A DNA stretch of 64,000 nt from contig NZ_JBHSLA010000001.1 of NCBI RefSeq assembly GCF_042657385.1, forward strand, positions 558,001 to 622,000, in the 5' to 3' direction. Positions 26,801 through 35,543 of this stretch are shown piece after piece (position 1 is the stretch's first letter; each line of letters starts with the position of its first letter). The position numbers were made by a program, and so were the translations under genes. The notes below the pieces were generated by a model that saw only the letters and a list, made by a program, of their open reading frames with translations, was not told where the DNA came from and did not search any database. Origin of the DNA: Algorimicrobium hallyeonense (GTDB lineage: Bacteria; Bacteroidota; Bacteroidia; Flavobacteriales; Flavobacteriaceae).

Positions 26801-27338
26801 TTTGTCCTGATAAAACCGATAATAAAATAATAACAACAGGAATAGCAGCATATTTAGCATAGCGTAAATTCTGCTTGAAATTAATAGCCAATTTAAACGG
26901 AATAGGTTGTAATTCTTCAGATTTTTGATTGATACTTGCCAGTAATAATTCAGATTCAACACCTTGCTCTTTCAACTGTAAAACATTCAGCAATTTATCA
27001 TTAACTTCAGGAAAATGTGTACCAATAATTTTGGAAGCTTGCACGTAATCTATTCCTTTTTTTAGTTTGAATAGTTGCGCTAAAGGCATGGCTATAAATT
27101 TGATAAATAAGCCTATTTCAACGGCAACAAAAACCCAAAATAAAATAGTTCTAGACGTGGTATTTAGCCAAAATACATATTCAACAAATAGTGTAAATAG
27201 AAAATATAGAAATCCAATAGCAAAAAATAATATGCTACCCTTTATAAGCTCGTTTGTGTAATAACGCCTTACAAAAGCTTCTAATTTCTGAAGAATGATT
27301 TTAAAATGAGACACGTTTTTTATTGATTTTCTTTTCAA
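23889..27338 (-). CDS. DUF4175 family large membrane/coiled-coil protein
   Basis: 1149 aa. N-terminal membrane helices near residues 35-60, 65-90 and 165-185; a beta-rich region to about 490; then a very long Glu/Lys/Gln coiled coil (about 495-790) and a Gly-rich, collagen-like stretch near 960-1030 (GKPKDEGEGEKGEKGKKEG and similar). Both are strongly charged. The family is Bacteroidota-specific and uncharacterised; an envelope-spanning structural role is only a guess. Coupled to ybeY by overlap. Confidence 0.85.
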   Translation of the reverse strand: MKRKSIKNVSHFKIILQKLEAFVRRYYTNELIKGSILFFAIGFLYFLFTLFVEYVFWLNTTSRTILFWVFVAVEIGLFIKFIAMPLAQLFKLKKGIDYVQASKIIGTHFPEVNDKLLNVLQLKEQGVESELLLASINQKSEELQPIPFKLAINFKQNLRYAKYAAIPVVIILLSVLSGQISWFSESYNRVVNHNTAYEPPAPFQFFVVNENLTTTENKDFTLHVKTVGNVIPENAKITYNNETYFLQQKGAGDFEFVFSRLKNDVEFQLNANSVTSKPYVLKVSEVPSILGFEMVLDYPSYINKADEVLTGTGNAVIPQGTKVSWNLQTKSTEIVQLYAEDTVQFATKNKGDFNLTKTVYSALDYTISTSNNSLKDYERLAFSIDVIKDDYPELRVKMKIDSINQQSMYFYGQATDDYGLRKLQLVYYQSADEKQRKTKAIPISNGNIGEFITAFPNNLELTEGVSYDLYFQVFDNDVINNFKSTKSKTYSYRKLTQAETEDKQLQQQNETIKDLNKSLEKMSEREKELEEFSKTQKEKSELNFNDKKKFENFLKRQKQQEDMMKNFNKKLEENLEEFQKENQEEDIFKEDLKERLKENEEQLKKDEKLLEELEKLQEKVNKEELSEKLEELAKQNKNQKRSLEQLLELTKRYYVAKKLEKLQQDLEKLAEEQEKLAEETKEKNSKESQDNLNEKFEDFQKALEELQKDNQDLKQPMDVPSDEKQEEAIKKDQQEASDELGEKEENEEQNQDKDAEKNQQNAQKKQKQAAQKMKQMGEKMKMAMQSGGGEQMQEDVDMLRQILDNLILFSFDQENLMEQFKGIEINHNKYATYLRKQNDLKEHFSHVDDSLFALSLRQPKLSESVNKEISDVFFNIDKSLEQFSENRLFQGIANQQYTITAANNLANFLSDIMNQMQMQMQSSGAGSGGKPEQGLPDIIKSQEELNKEMQDGMKGQEGKPKDEGEGEKGEKGKKEGDKPGEDGKNGQDGKPGSEGQNGSQEGNQMGEGEGSEISKGELFRIYQQQQEIRQALQDKLAKEGKNGLGNAILKQMEDVEMDLLNKGFTNQTLQKMMNLQHQLLKMENATMEQGEDTKRKANTNREEFQNNTNNQIPTAKQYFNTIEILNRQSLPLQPVYKKKVQEYFKKAND

Positions 27339-27517
27339 CCTACTAAACTACAATTTTTTTTGGTCGATAATAATCTATAATTGATAACATTATGTTAACA
27401 AAAGCGTCTTGAAAACAGGGTTTTACACCAATTTGTACCAAATTAGATAAAAACATCCGGTTTTTATAAGTCGCGTTTTAGAAATTATCCGCTTCCCTAT
27501 CGCTTTATGCTATTTTC

Positions 27518-27549
27518 TTTGCGGTTTGTTAATTGCTATTCTATCTTTG
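27518..27549 (+). promoter_or_regulatory. Bacteroidota-type promoter for gltX
   Basis: TTTG at 27518 and TATCTTTG at 27542-27549, with 20 bp between them, match the -33/-7 consensus TTTG-N19-20-TANNTTTG. The ATG chosen for gltX lies 20 bp further down. Confidence 0.55.
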
Positions 27550-27568
27550 CGTTATTAAAACAAAAAAC

Positions 27569-29089
27569 ATGTCAAAACCCGTACGCGTGCGCTTTGCACC
27601 AAGTCCAACAGGACCTTTACATATAGGTGGTGTTCGCACAGCCCTTTTCAACTATTTATTTGCTAAAAAATACAACGGAACCTTTATACTTCGTATTGAA
27701 GATACGGATCAAAATCGTTTTGTTGAAGGTGCTGAAAATTATATTGAAGAATCTTTAAAATGGTGTGGTATTACGGTTGACGAAGGTGTAAATACTAACG
27801 AGAAATTTGGACCATATAGACAAAGTGAGCGTAAAGACATTTATAAAAAATATGCAGATCAGTTAATTGCCAATGGCAAAGCCTATTATGCATTTGACAC
27901 AGCAGACGATTTAGATGCACATAGAAAAAATCACGAAGCCGAAGGAAAAACCTTTATTTACAATTGGCATAATCGTGAAAAAGGCCGTTTGGTGAACTCG
28001 CTCGTGCTTTCTGCTGAAGAAACACAAGCAAAATTAGATGCTGGTGATGATTATGTGATTCGTTTTTTATCACCTCAAGATGAAACGCTGCATTTAACAG
28101 ATATAATCCGTGGCAATATGACCATAGATACCAATATTTTAGACGATAAAGTATTGTTTAAAAGTGATGGTTTACCAACCTATCATTTAGCCAATATTGT
28201 AGACGACCATTTAATGGAAATCACGCATGTTATTCGTGGCGAAGAATGGTTACCATCTTTAGCATTGCATTATCAATTATATGATGCTTTTGGTTGGGAA
28301 AAGCCTGAATTTGCGCATTTACCATTGATTTTAAAACCAACTGGAAAAGGAAAGTTAAGCAAGCGTGATGGCGATAAACTAGGGTTTCCAGTATTTCCAT
28401 TAGCTTATAAAGATCATCAAACGGGTGATATATCTCGTGGTTACCGAGAAGATGGTTATTTTCCAGAAGCAGTTGTGAATTTCCTAGCCTTTTTAGGTTG
28501 GAATCCAGGAACAGAACAGGAAATTTTTAGCATGGACGAGCTGATTGCTGCCTTCAATTTAAACCGTGTGAATAAAGCAGGAGCCCGTTTTGATCCAGAC
28601 AAAACCAAATGGTTTAACCACCATTATATGCAAGAGCAATATAATGACGATTTAGCTATTACGTTCAAGCAAATTCAACCAGAATTAGCCGAAATTGATG
28701 TGAATTATGTAGAACTGGTTGTAGCCCTTATTAAAGAACGCGCGACCTTTGTTACCGATTTTTGGGCATTAAGTCACTTTTTCTTTCAAACACCAACCGA
28801 TTTAGACGAAAAAGCGGTTAAAAAAGCTTGGAAGGACGATTCTCCTGAACTGATGACGCAAGTCGTTTCAGTTATTGAATCTGTGGAGGATTTCACCGTT
28901 GAAAACCTTCAAACTGAATTAAAAGGTTGGATTACCAAAAACGACATAGGTTTTGGTAAAGTTATGATGCCATTACGTTTAGCATTAGTAGGTGCCTTAC
29001 AAGGACCAGACGTATTTGATATTATGTATTTAATTGGTAAAGATGAAACCAAACGACGTATTGAGAATTTGGTGAATACGTTGTCTTAA
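27569..29089 (+). CDS. gltX: Glutamate--tRNA ligase
   Basis: 506 aa from MSKPVRVRFAPSPTG. Class I synthetase with the HIGH motif in PTGPLHIGGVRT and the KMSKS equivalent KGKLSKRDG. It charges tRNA(Glu) with glutamate; since glnS is also present in the window, an indirect Gln route through this enzyme need not be assumed. An upstream TTG would add 12 residues but overlaps the promoter elements, so it is rejected. Confidence 0.97.
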   Translation: MSKPVRVRFAPSPTGPLHIGGVRTALFNYLFAKKYNGTFILRIEDTDQNRFVEGAENYIEESLKWCGITVDEGVNTNEKFGPYRQSERKDIYKKYADQLIANGKAYYAFDTADDLDAHRKNHEAEGKTFIYNWHNREKGRLVNSLVLSAEETQAKLDAGDDYVIRFLSPQDETLHLTDIIRGNMTIDTNILDDKVLFKSDGLPTYHLANIVDDHLMEITHVIRGEEWLPSLALHYQLYDAFGWEKPEFAHLPLILKPTGKGKLSKRDGDKLGFPVFPLAYKDHQTGDISRGYREDGYFPEAVVNFLAFLGWNPGTEQEIFSMDELIAAFNLNRVNKAGARFDPDKTKWFNHHYMQEQYNDDLAITFKQIQPELAEIDVNYVELVVALIKERATFVTDFWALSHFFFQTPTDLDEKAVKKAWKDDSPELMTQVVSVIESVEDFTVENLQTELKGWITKNDIGFGKVMMPLRLALVGALQGPDVFDIMYLIGKDETKRRIENLVNTLS

Positions 29090-29177
29090 TAATTATAAAA
29101 TGTCACTTCAAAATGATAAGGATTTCTACATTAGATTTCCTTTCATTCTGAAATAACTTTTTTTTATTAAACTTCTT

Positions 29178-29861
29178 CTAAAACGAAATCATAGCCGTAA
29201 ACGCCAACATAGATTGGTTTCCTTTAAATTTATTTGAATTTCCTGTTTGGTCTAAATTGTTATCATTTAATTTATCCAAGGTGTTTAGAAATCCGTAAAT
29301 ATATTGGGCTTTGAGTCTGAAATGGCTAAATCCAGCGGATACTCCAATAGCGCCATCCACATTAAAACGGCTGATTTTTTTGATGTCTTTTGCCAAAAGG
29401 TTATTGTAATTCGCTATCAAATAATTTTCTTGATTTTGATCATCAAGTTCCAATTCACCATTAAATTGCAACATAGGACCCACATCAATAGTTAAAAAGC
29501 TTCCGATTAATTTCACATGCATTAATAAAGCTATTTGAGCGGTAAAAACTTTATAATCAATAAATTCTTCATTGGAGAGTAAAACCGGCCTTGCAGCTAT
29601 TCCTAAATGGTTTTCAGCGAGTTGAATGGTATAACTCACATTGTACCATTTGTTAGGTAAATCTACTGTTGCAGAAGCACCAGCCATCCAGCCGTTGCCC
29701 TTTTTCGTGGTAAAATTGTCAGTTAAAATATCATATTGGGTAATACCACCGGAAATTCCGATACCATTAACAATTTTGTAGTTTTTAGGCTGCGCAAAAC
29801 CTATTGTAACAAAACTAATACAAATGGCGACTAATAGAATACCTGATTTTGAGTATAACAT
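29178..29861 (-). CDS. Outer-membrane beta-barrel protein, function unknown
   Basis: 227 aa with a Sec signal peptide (residues about 1-23, cut after GFA). The mature part alternates hydrophobic and polar residues in short strands, has Gly/Asn turns and ends in Phe, as beta-barrel outer-membrane proteins do. No motif identifies a substrate. It converges with gltX and has its own -7 element. Confidence 0.65.
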   Translation of the reverse strand: MLYSKSGILLVAICISFVTIGFAQPKNYKIVNGIGISGGITQYDILTDNFTTKKGNGWMAGASATVDLPNKWYNVSYTIQLAENHLGIAARPVLLSNEEFIDYKVFTAQIALLMHVKLIGSFLTIDVGPMLQFNGELELDDQNQENYLIANYNNLLAKDIKKISRFNVDGAIGVSAGFSHFRLKAQYIYGFLNTLDKLNDNNLDQTGNSNKFKGNQSMLAFTAMISF

Positions 29862-29882
29862 GGTTTATGTGTCTGTTTGTAA

Positions 29883-29890
29883 CAAACCTA
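29883..29890 (-). promoter_or_regulatory. -7 element for the beta-barrel gene
   Basis: CAAACCTA on + is TAGGTTTG on the minus strand, 21 bp before the ATG. Confidence 0.45.
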
Positions 29891-30023
29891 TGAAAAAAAT
29901 AGGATAAATATTTCTTTTTCTTGATAACCACGTCATTCCGAATAGATTTATTTTCAAATAACAGCTTACCACCAAAATATACATTAAATTAGTAAAACCA
30001 TTTTAACCTTTAAAAATTACAAT

Positions 30024-30941
30024 ATGTTAATATTTGTTCCCTTTATTTTATTTGGACTTTTTGTTTTATTCTCCTCCTTTTTTATGGTGAAGCAACAATC
30101 GGCTGCCATAATTGAGCGTTTTGGAAAATTTCACAGTATTCGCCAATCTGGTTTACACATGAAAATTCCTTTGGTAGATAAGGTTGCAGGCCGATTAAGT
30201 TTAAAAATTCAACAATTAGATGTTATTATTGAAACCAAAACTTTGGATGATGTCTTTGTAAAACTGAAAGTGTCTGTACAGTATAAAGTAGTAACCGAAA
30301 AAGTATATGATGCTTTTTACAAGTTAGATTATCCGCATGAACAAATTACAAGTTATGTGTTTGATGTAGTACGTGCCGAAGTTCCAAAAATGAAATTAGA
30401 TGATGTTTTTGTTAAAAAAGATGATATTGCTTTAGCTGTAAAAGCAGAATTAAATGATGCTATGATGGATTATGGTTTTGATATTATTAGAACTTTAGTA
30501 ACGGATATTGATCCAGATCCACAAGTAAAAATAGCTATGAACCGTATTAATGCAGCCGATAGAGAAAAAACAGCTGCCCAATATGAAGGTGATGCTCAAC
30601 GTATTTTAATTGTTGAAAAAGCCAAAGCAGAAGCTGAAAGTAAACGATTACAAGGTCAAGGTATTGCAGATCAACGTCGTGAAATAGCACGTGGTTTGGA
30701 GGAATCTGTTGATGTGTTAAATCGTGTAGGTATTAATAGTCAAGAAGCATCAGCATTGATAGTTGTAACCCAACATTATGATACCTTGCAAGCCATAGGT
30801 AGTGAAACGAACAGTAATTTAATTTTACTTCCAAATTCACCACAAGCAGGTAGCCAAATGCTAAATGATATGGTAGCGAGTTTTACGGCTAGTAACCAAA
30901 TTGGCGAAGCCATGAAAAACAATAAAAAAAATAAGGAATAA
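30024..30941 (+). CDS. SPFH/Band 7 domain protein (stomatin-like)
   Basis: 305 aa. One N-terminal membrane helix (residues about 3-22), then the Band 7 domain beginning AAIIERFGKFHSI with the GLHMKIPLVDKV segment and the coiled-coil NAADREKTAAQYEGDAQ, KAKAEAESKRLQGQG region. Such proteins form oligomeric membrane rings and microdomains. It has no adjacent NfeD gene, so no protease partner is implied. Conserved in flavobacteria; precise role unknown. Confidence 0.9.
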   Translation: MLIFVPFILFGLFVLFSSFFMVKQQSAAIIERFGKFHSIRQSGLHMKIPLVDKVAGRLSLKIQQLDVIIETKTLDDVFVKLKVSVQYKVVTEKVYDAFYKLDYPHEQITSYVFDVVRAEVPKMKLDDVFVKKDDIALAVKAELNDAMMDYGFDIIRTLVTDIDPDPQVKIAMNRINAADREKTAAQYEGDAQRILIVEKAKAEAESKRLQGQGIADQRREIARGLEESVDVLNRVGINSQEASALIVVTQHYDTLQAIGSETNSNLILLPNSPQAGSQMLNDMVASFTASNQIGEAMKNNKKNKE

Positions 30942-31018
30942 GGTCTTCAAAAATTGATTAAATTCCTTAATTAAGAGGAACATATTGCCATTATAACTTC
31001 AGATTGAAAACTTCAGAA

Positions 31019-31240
31019 TTACAAAATTCGATCGGCCTTATGTTCCTCTTTATATTTCTTGATAATATCCTTCAAACTTTCCAAATAGTTTTCTAAATCC
31101 TTAACATCAATATCTGGGTTTTGTTGATCTGGAATGGTCATAGGCATTTCATCTAAATGCTCATAAACTTCTGGGTAGTTGGTTTCAATATTGCGCGTTA
31201 CAGTCGCAATTTCCGTCAGTAAATCTTTTGCTTTTTTCAT
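31019..31240 (-). CDS. Conserved small hypothetical protein
   Basis: 73 aa, soluble, mostly helical and charged (MKKAKDLLTEIATVTRN ... EEHKADRIL). I know no function. A central TIPDQQNPDIDVKDLENYL segment separates two helices. It has codon use like its neighbours and a free-standing position between the SPFH gene (convergent) and the acyltransferase-like gene upstream, so it looks real. Confidence 0.65.
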   Translation of the reverse strand: MKKAKDLLTEIATVTRNIETNYPEVYEHLDEMPMTIPDQQNPDIDVKDLENYLESLKDIIKKYKEEHKADRIL

Positions 31241-31318
31241 AATTCTTATATTTGATTAGAGTGGATATAAGGTATTATAATATACATAAATAACAAAAGA
31301 AATTCTGTTAGCTATTTG

Positions 31319-32479
31319 TTAATTTGACTTAAAGGGATGACGTTCTTCCCATATTTTAGACGGATTCATCAGCCTGAAAATATATTTAAGTATCCCATTC
31401 ATAAACCAATTAGTATGTTTTAAATACATAACCATATCTTTCGGTTTTGCACCAATAGAACTTTTTATTTCCATAGCAGTTCTGGCATAAACAATCGTTT
31501 TAAATTGATTATTAATACCAAATTGCGCCATATCATACAACATATTTAAATATAACTGATGCTTATATTGATACTCGGAATCATAGCCTAAAAAGTAGGT
31601 TTCCAAGTATTTATTATTTAGAATGAGCGTGTAAAATCCAACCAATTCATTTTTATTAAAATATCCAAACACTTTAAAGTTTGCACCTAATTGTTTTTTG
31701 AAGGTATAAAAATGATTTTCTGGTAAAATGAAGCTATTTATTTTAGCGTTGCTAGCAACGTTTTTATACAATTTGTAGAGTGTTTCCGATTGGTTAAAAA
31801 CCGCCGTTACATCCAATTCCTTGGTGATAATAGATTCAGATTTTTTTCTAGCTGATTTATAACGGTCTCGATATTTTTTGTTTAATTCAGAAATATAATC
31901 CTCAAAATGCATCCAATGTTCAGGAAGGTTCAAAACCATATTTGGTTGTACAACTATGTGATGGAAACCTGATGTATATAGTGCGTTTTTAGTTTGCAGA
32001 ATGGTATCTGTTAGGAAATAATCTTTTAATAAAACAGCTCTAATATTTTTATTAAAAACAGTCTTAATTTTACGTTTTAGCACATCAACAGCTTTTAATA
32101 GTGTAGACATAAATTCCTCATTTGTTATGGCATTGGACTTAAAATAGATGCCATGCTGTCCTGTATGTGTTAAATTCCCGACCACCAATATATTTCCTTT
32201 TAAAACCTTTGAAACCTGATTTTTAAAACGCTCTTGAAAACACGAATCATCATGATTTCGGAACATGTCATTAAGGTATAATTTAACGCGTTGCATTACG
32301 GCAATTCCTACTAATTCCTGTTCTAGATAAAATCCGAAATAATAAAGCGTAATATTTTTTGGAGCAGCTTCTTCCAAAGCTTTTAAATATGTTGTTTGCA
32401 GAAAAATATCATGTACAACCAATGCATCCCAAACTCGTGGCAAATCAATTGCAGATGTAAATAGTTTTGTTTCTATCAA
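31319..32479 (-). CDS. GNAT/FemAB-like acyltransferase family protein
   Basis: About 386 aa, no signal peptide. Two GNAT-like halves are suggested: residues about 30-130 (ending LVGIAVMQRVKLYL) and about 190-350, with NKNELVGFYTLILNN and YLNMLYDMAQFGI. The pattern fits FemAB/BioF2-type acyltransferases; substrate unknown. The start is uncertain: the TTG at 32509 lies inside a terminator hairpin, and the next in-frame candidate is TTG at 32479; no in-frame ATG occurs for about 70 codons. Confidence 0.55.
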   Translation of the reverse strand: MIETKLFTSAIDLPRVWDALVVHDIFLQTTYLKALEEAAPKNITLYYFGFYLEQELVGIAVMQRVKLYLNDMFRNHDDSCFQERFKNQVSKVLKGNILVVGNLTHTGQHGIYFKSNAITNEEFMSTLLKAVDVLKRKIKTVFNKNIRAVLLKDYFLTDTILQTKNALYTSGFHHIVVQPNMVLNLPEHWMHFEDYISELNKKYRDRYKSARKKSESIITKELDVTAVFNQSETLYKLYKNVASNAKINSFILPENHFYTFKKQLGANFKVFGYFNKNELVGFYTLILNNKYLETYFLGYDSEYQYKHQLYLNMLYDMAQFGINNQFKTIVYARTAMEIKSSIGAKPKDMVMYLKHTNWFMNGILKYIFRLMNPSKIWEERHPFKSN

Positions 32480-32491
32480 AGTATCATGAAA

Positions 32492-32518
32492 AAAGACTGA
32501 TTTGGTCAATCAGTCTTT
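32492..32518 (-). terminator. Terminator after the DUF1761 gene
   Basis: Perfect 11-bp stem AAAGACTGATT / AATCAGTCTTT with a 5-nt loop, followed on the minus strand by a T-run. It sits between the DUF1761 stop and the start region of the next gene, separating them. Confidence 0.75.
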
Positions 32519-32540
32519 AAAGTTATATAATCATTACAAA

Positions 32541-33023
32541 TTAATTCCAGGCACAAACAATACCTCCCATTATGGTTAAACTGATTATCCAATACCCACT
32601 ATTAATGAAAATGTATTTCCAACTTTTACGTTCAAATAAGGCCGTTATAGCCAAAATGGGAAATACGAATAACACGCCAGCCATACAACCGTGTAACGCA
32701 CCATGTTTAAAAGTTCTAAATGCTAAACCATAATCGTTCATAAAAGCTGTGTATGATGGTAAAGCTTCCGAAACGTTGCCGCCAATCATGCCTAAAGCTC
32801 CTGTTTGATGAATGGTTAAAAATTGTAAAATAAAAGCAATTAAAATTGAAAATAGAAGGGTGAGAACAAAAATAACAAACATGTTTCCACCTTTTAAAGT
32901 TTCCGAAGTTAAACCAGATTCACGCATCCAAGCGTTTCCAAATGTTTTAGGGTTGTACCAAAAAAAACCCACAATTAACGGAACCAAAGCCGCCACCAAA
33001 ATGGCCAAAAAATTAATATCCAT
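32541..33023 (-). CDS. DUF1761 family membrane protein
   Basis: 160 aa with four predicted membrane helices (residues about 4-23, 48-70, 106-128 and 138-157). The early VGFFWYNPKTFGNAWMRESG segment is the hallmark of DUF1761. Function unknown. Single-gene unit ending in a strong terminator. Confidence 0.85.
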   Translation of the reverse strand: MDINFLAILVAALVPLIVGFFWYNPKTFGNAWMRESGLTSETLKGGNMFVIFVLTLLFSILIAFILQFLTIHQTGALGMIGGNVSEALPSYTAFMNDYGLAFRTFKHGALHGCMAGVLFVFPILAITALFERKSWKYIFINSGYWIISLTIMGGIVCAWN

Positions 33024-33102
33024 GGTTAGGTATTTAAAAATTAGTGTTTTAAAGATAAATGAAAATTATGATTTATATTTTTCACTTGATAAAAATTAAA
33101 AA

Positions 33103-33135
33103 AAAACCTTGAAACAATTCATGTTTCAAGGTTTT
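33103..33135 (-). terminator. Terminator after glnS
   Basis: Perfect 13-bp stem AAAACCTTGAAAC / GTTTCAAGGTTTT with a 7-nt loop. On the minus strand it is followed by a run of T, fitting termination of glnS. Confidence 0.85.
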
Positions 33136-33157
33136 AAATATTACGTTGTTGTCGTGG

Positions 33158-35164
33158 TTATAACGCTTTTGCTTCAGCCACCAACAAGTCATTTTTGTCA
33201 TCTAAAGCTTTAGCTATAAAATCATTAATTTCTGAATTTCGTTCTAATCCATTATTCAGTAATACACCTAAGGTTATCATGGTAATAATTCGCGTTCCTA
33301 CCTTTTTTGCAGACGTGCCAAACAAGGGTTCAACATCACTATAGCTTACATTTTGCGCCAATTCCTGAATTTCAGATTTTGCTTTTATGCGTTCGTCATC
33401 TTTCATTCTATCATACTTTTTCCCGTATGATTTTATCTGCTCAATAGCTGGTCTATTAGATTGTTGGTTTTGTTTTTTTGCTGGCTGATTTTCATTATTT
33501 TTAGGAGCTTGTTTTGCCCAAGTATCTCGTAATCCAACCGTTTTATTGAATACTAATTTTTCAGAGGTACTATCATCATCCACATTAAAATAACCCAAAC
33601 GTTGAAATTGGAACCGCTCTCCTACTTTCGCTTCTAACAAACTTGGTTCTACAAAAGCATCAATTATTTTTAAAGATTCTGGATTTATAAATTCCATAAA
33701 ATCTTTATCGGCATGGCTATCTGGAGCTTCATCTAAAAACAATCTATCATACTCGCGAACTTCTGCTTTAATAGCATGCTTTATAGACACCCAATGCAAA
33801 GTTCCTTTTACTTTTTTCTCGGTATCTTCAGAATAGGTAGCATGAATTTCTGTAACGTTTCCATCAGCATCTTTCACTACACCTTCTGCTTTGATGATGT
33901 AGGCATTTTTCAAGCGGACTTCACCGCCTAATTTCAATCGGAAAAATTTACTACTTGCTTCTTCTTTAAAATCGTCTTTTTCAATATATAACTCACGCGA
34001 AAAAGGTACTTTTCTAAAACCTGCCGAATCATCTTCCTGATTATTTTCAGCTTCCAACCACTCCTCTTGTCCTTCAGGATAATTGGTAATGACTAATTTA
34101 ACTGGATCTAAAACAGCCATCACACGCGGTGCCGTTTTATTTAAATCCTCACGAATACAGAATTCTAAAAGCGATACATCAATAACGTTATCACGTTTGG
34201 CTACACCTACTTTATCAATAAACTGTCTGATGGAATCTGGTGTGTAACCACGACGACGCAACCCTGAAATGGTTGGCATTCGTGGATCGTCCCAACCGCT
34301 TACAACACCTTGCTCAACCAATTTTAGCAACTTACGTTTACTCATAATGGTATAACTTAAGTTCAAACGGGCAAATTCACGTTGTTTAGGAAGCATTGGT
34401 AAGGCTTCTGGCTGGTATTTATACACTTGCTCCTTGAACCAGTCGTAAAGCTCTCTATGTGGCTTAAATTCAAGGGAGCATAAAGAATGTGAAATTTGTT
34501 CCATATAATCACTTTCACCATGGGTCCAGTCGTACATAGGATAAATACACCAATCATTTCCTGTCCTGTGATGTGATTTTTTTAAAATACGGTACATCAA
34601 CGGATCACGCATTAACATATTAGGATGTTGCATATCAATTTTGGCACGCAATACATGAGAACCTTCTGGAAATTCTCCAGCTTTCATGCGCTGAAATAAA
34701 TCCAAATTTTCTTCAATACTCCGGTTTCGGTATGGACCATCAACACCAGGTTGCGTTGGCGTACCTTTCTGTTCAGCCATAGCTTCGCTGGATTGCGAAT
34801 CTACATAAGCTTTTCCTTCTTTGATTAACGCTACTGCCCAATCATATAACTGCTGAAAGTAATCAGATGAATACAATTCATTAGCCCATTGATAGCCTAA
34901 CCAAGCAATATCACGTTTTATAGCATCTACATATTCCTGCTCTTCTTTAGCGGGATTGGTATCATCAAAACGCAAGTTTACAGGTGCTTGGTACTTTTCA
35001 CCCAAGCCAAAACTAATACCAATAGCTTTGGTGTGACCAATATGTAAATAACCATTCGGTTCTGGTGGAAAACGAAAGCGAAGTGCTTCTTTTTCCAATC
35101 CATTCCTTAAATCTTCTTCTATAATATGCTCAATAAAATTGAGTGATTTTGTTTCTTCAGACAT
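33158..35164 (-). CDS. glnS: Glutamine--tRNA ligase
   Basis: 668 aa from MSEETKSLNF. Class I synthetase: HIGH in PPEPNGYLHIGHTKA and the KMSKS equivalent in IMSKRKLLKLV. It charges tRNA(Gln) directly. About 110 residues follow the usual C-terminal barrel: a Gln/Asn/Lys-rich linker and a helical tail, making it clearly longer than E. coli GlnRS (about 554 aa). An in-frame ATG 78 bp upstream is less likely because family members start at the chosen Met. Confidence 0.95.
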   Translation of the reverse strand: MSEETKSLNFIEHIIEEDLRNGLEKEALRFRFPPEPNGYLHIGHTKAIGISFGLGEKYQAPVNLRFDDTNPAKEEQEYVDAIKRDIAWLGYQWANELYSSDYFQQLYDWAVALIKEGKAYVDSQSSEAMAEQKGTPTQPGVDGPYRNRSIEENLDLFQRMKAGEFPEGSHVLRAKIDMQHPNMLMRDPLMYRILKKSHHRTGNDWCIYPMYDWTHGESDYMEQISHSLCSLEFKPHRELYDWFKEQVYKYQPEALPMLPKQREFARLNLSYTIMSKRKLLKLVEQGVVSGWDDPRMPTISGLRRRGYTPDSIRQFIDKVGVAKRDNVIDVSLLEFCIREDLNKTAPRVMAVLDPVKLVITNYPEGQEEWLEAENNQEDDSAGFRKVPFSRELYIEKDDFKEEASSKFFRLKLGGEVRLKNAYIIKAEGVVKDADGNVTEIHATYSEDTEKKVKGTLHWVSIKHAIKAEVREYDRLFLDEAPDSHADKDFMEFINPESLKIIDAFVEPSLLEAKVGERFQFQRLGYFNVDDDSTSEKLVFNKTVGLRDTWAKQAPKNNENQPAKKQNQQSNRPAIEQIKSYGKKYDRMKDDERIKAKSEIQELAQNVSYSDVEPLFGTSAKKVGTRIITMITLGVLLNNGLERNSEINDFIAKALDDKNDLLVAEAKAL

Positions 35165-35264
35165 ACGCTGTTCTCTATTCGAAATATGAAGCACAAAATT
35201 AGGTAATTTTAGACTAATTGTAACATTTGAATGATTTTTCATACCTATAATTAAAACTTATACC

Positions 35265-35474
35265 ATGCAACACAGAAATTACGAATGTCCAAAATGCCAT
35301 AATCGGACTTACGATATGGATCAAATGCAGGCAACGGGCGGTTTGTTTACAAAACTTTTTAACATCCAGAATAAAAAATTTACCTCTGTAACATGTGAAA
35401 AATGTACGTATACCGAATTTTATAAATCTAAAACTAGTAGCATTAGCAATATCTTTGACTTCTTTACAAATTAA
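35265..35474 (+). CDS. Zn-ribbon nucleic-acid-binding protein (DUF2082-like)
   Basis: 69 aa. Two CxxC pairs, YECPKCHNRTY and VTCEKCTYTEFY, make a Zn ribbon around a GGLFTKLFNIQNKKF core. This matches the small DUF2082 family of predicted nucleic-acid-binding proteins. It precedes folB on the same strand (69 bp gap). Biological role unknown. Confidence 0.85.
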   Translation: MQHRNYECPKCHNRTYDMDQMQATGGLFTKLFNIQNKKFTSVTCEKCTYTEFYKSKTSSISNIFDFFTN

Positions 35475-35543
35475 ATGACTTTACACTATTAATTTCTTTC
35501 AGAATTTCTCTTGCAGTCACGTTCTGAATAGTATTTTTGCAAT

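Noticed and set aside
29100..29165. Imperfect hairpin plus T-run after gltX as a terminator
   Set aside because: The stem has three adjacent mismatches in the middle; suggestive but not good enough to list.
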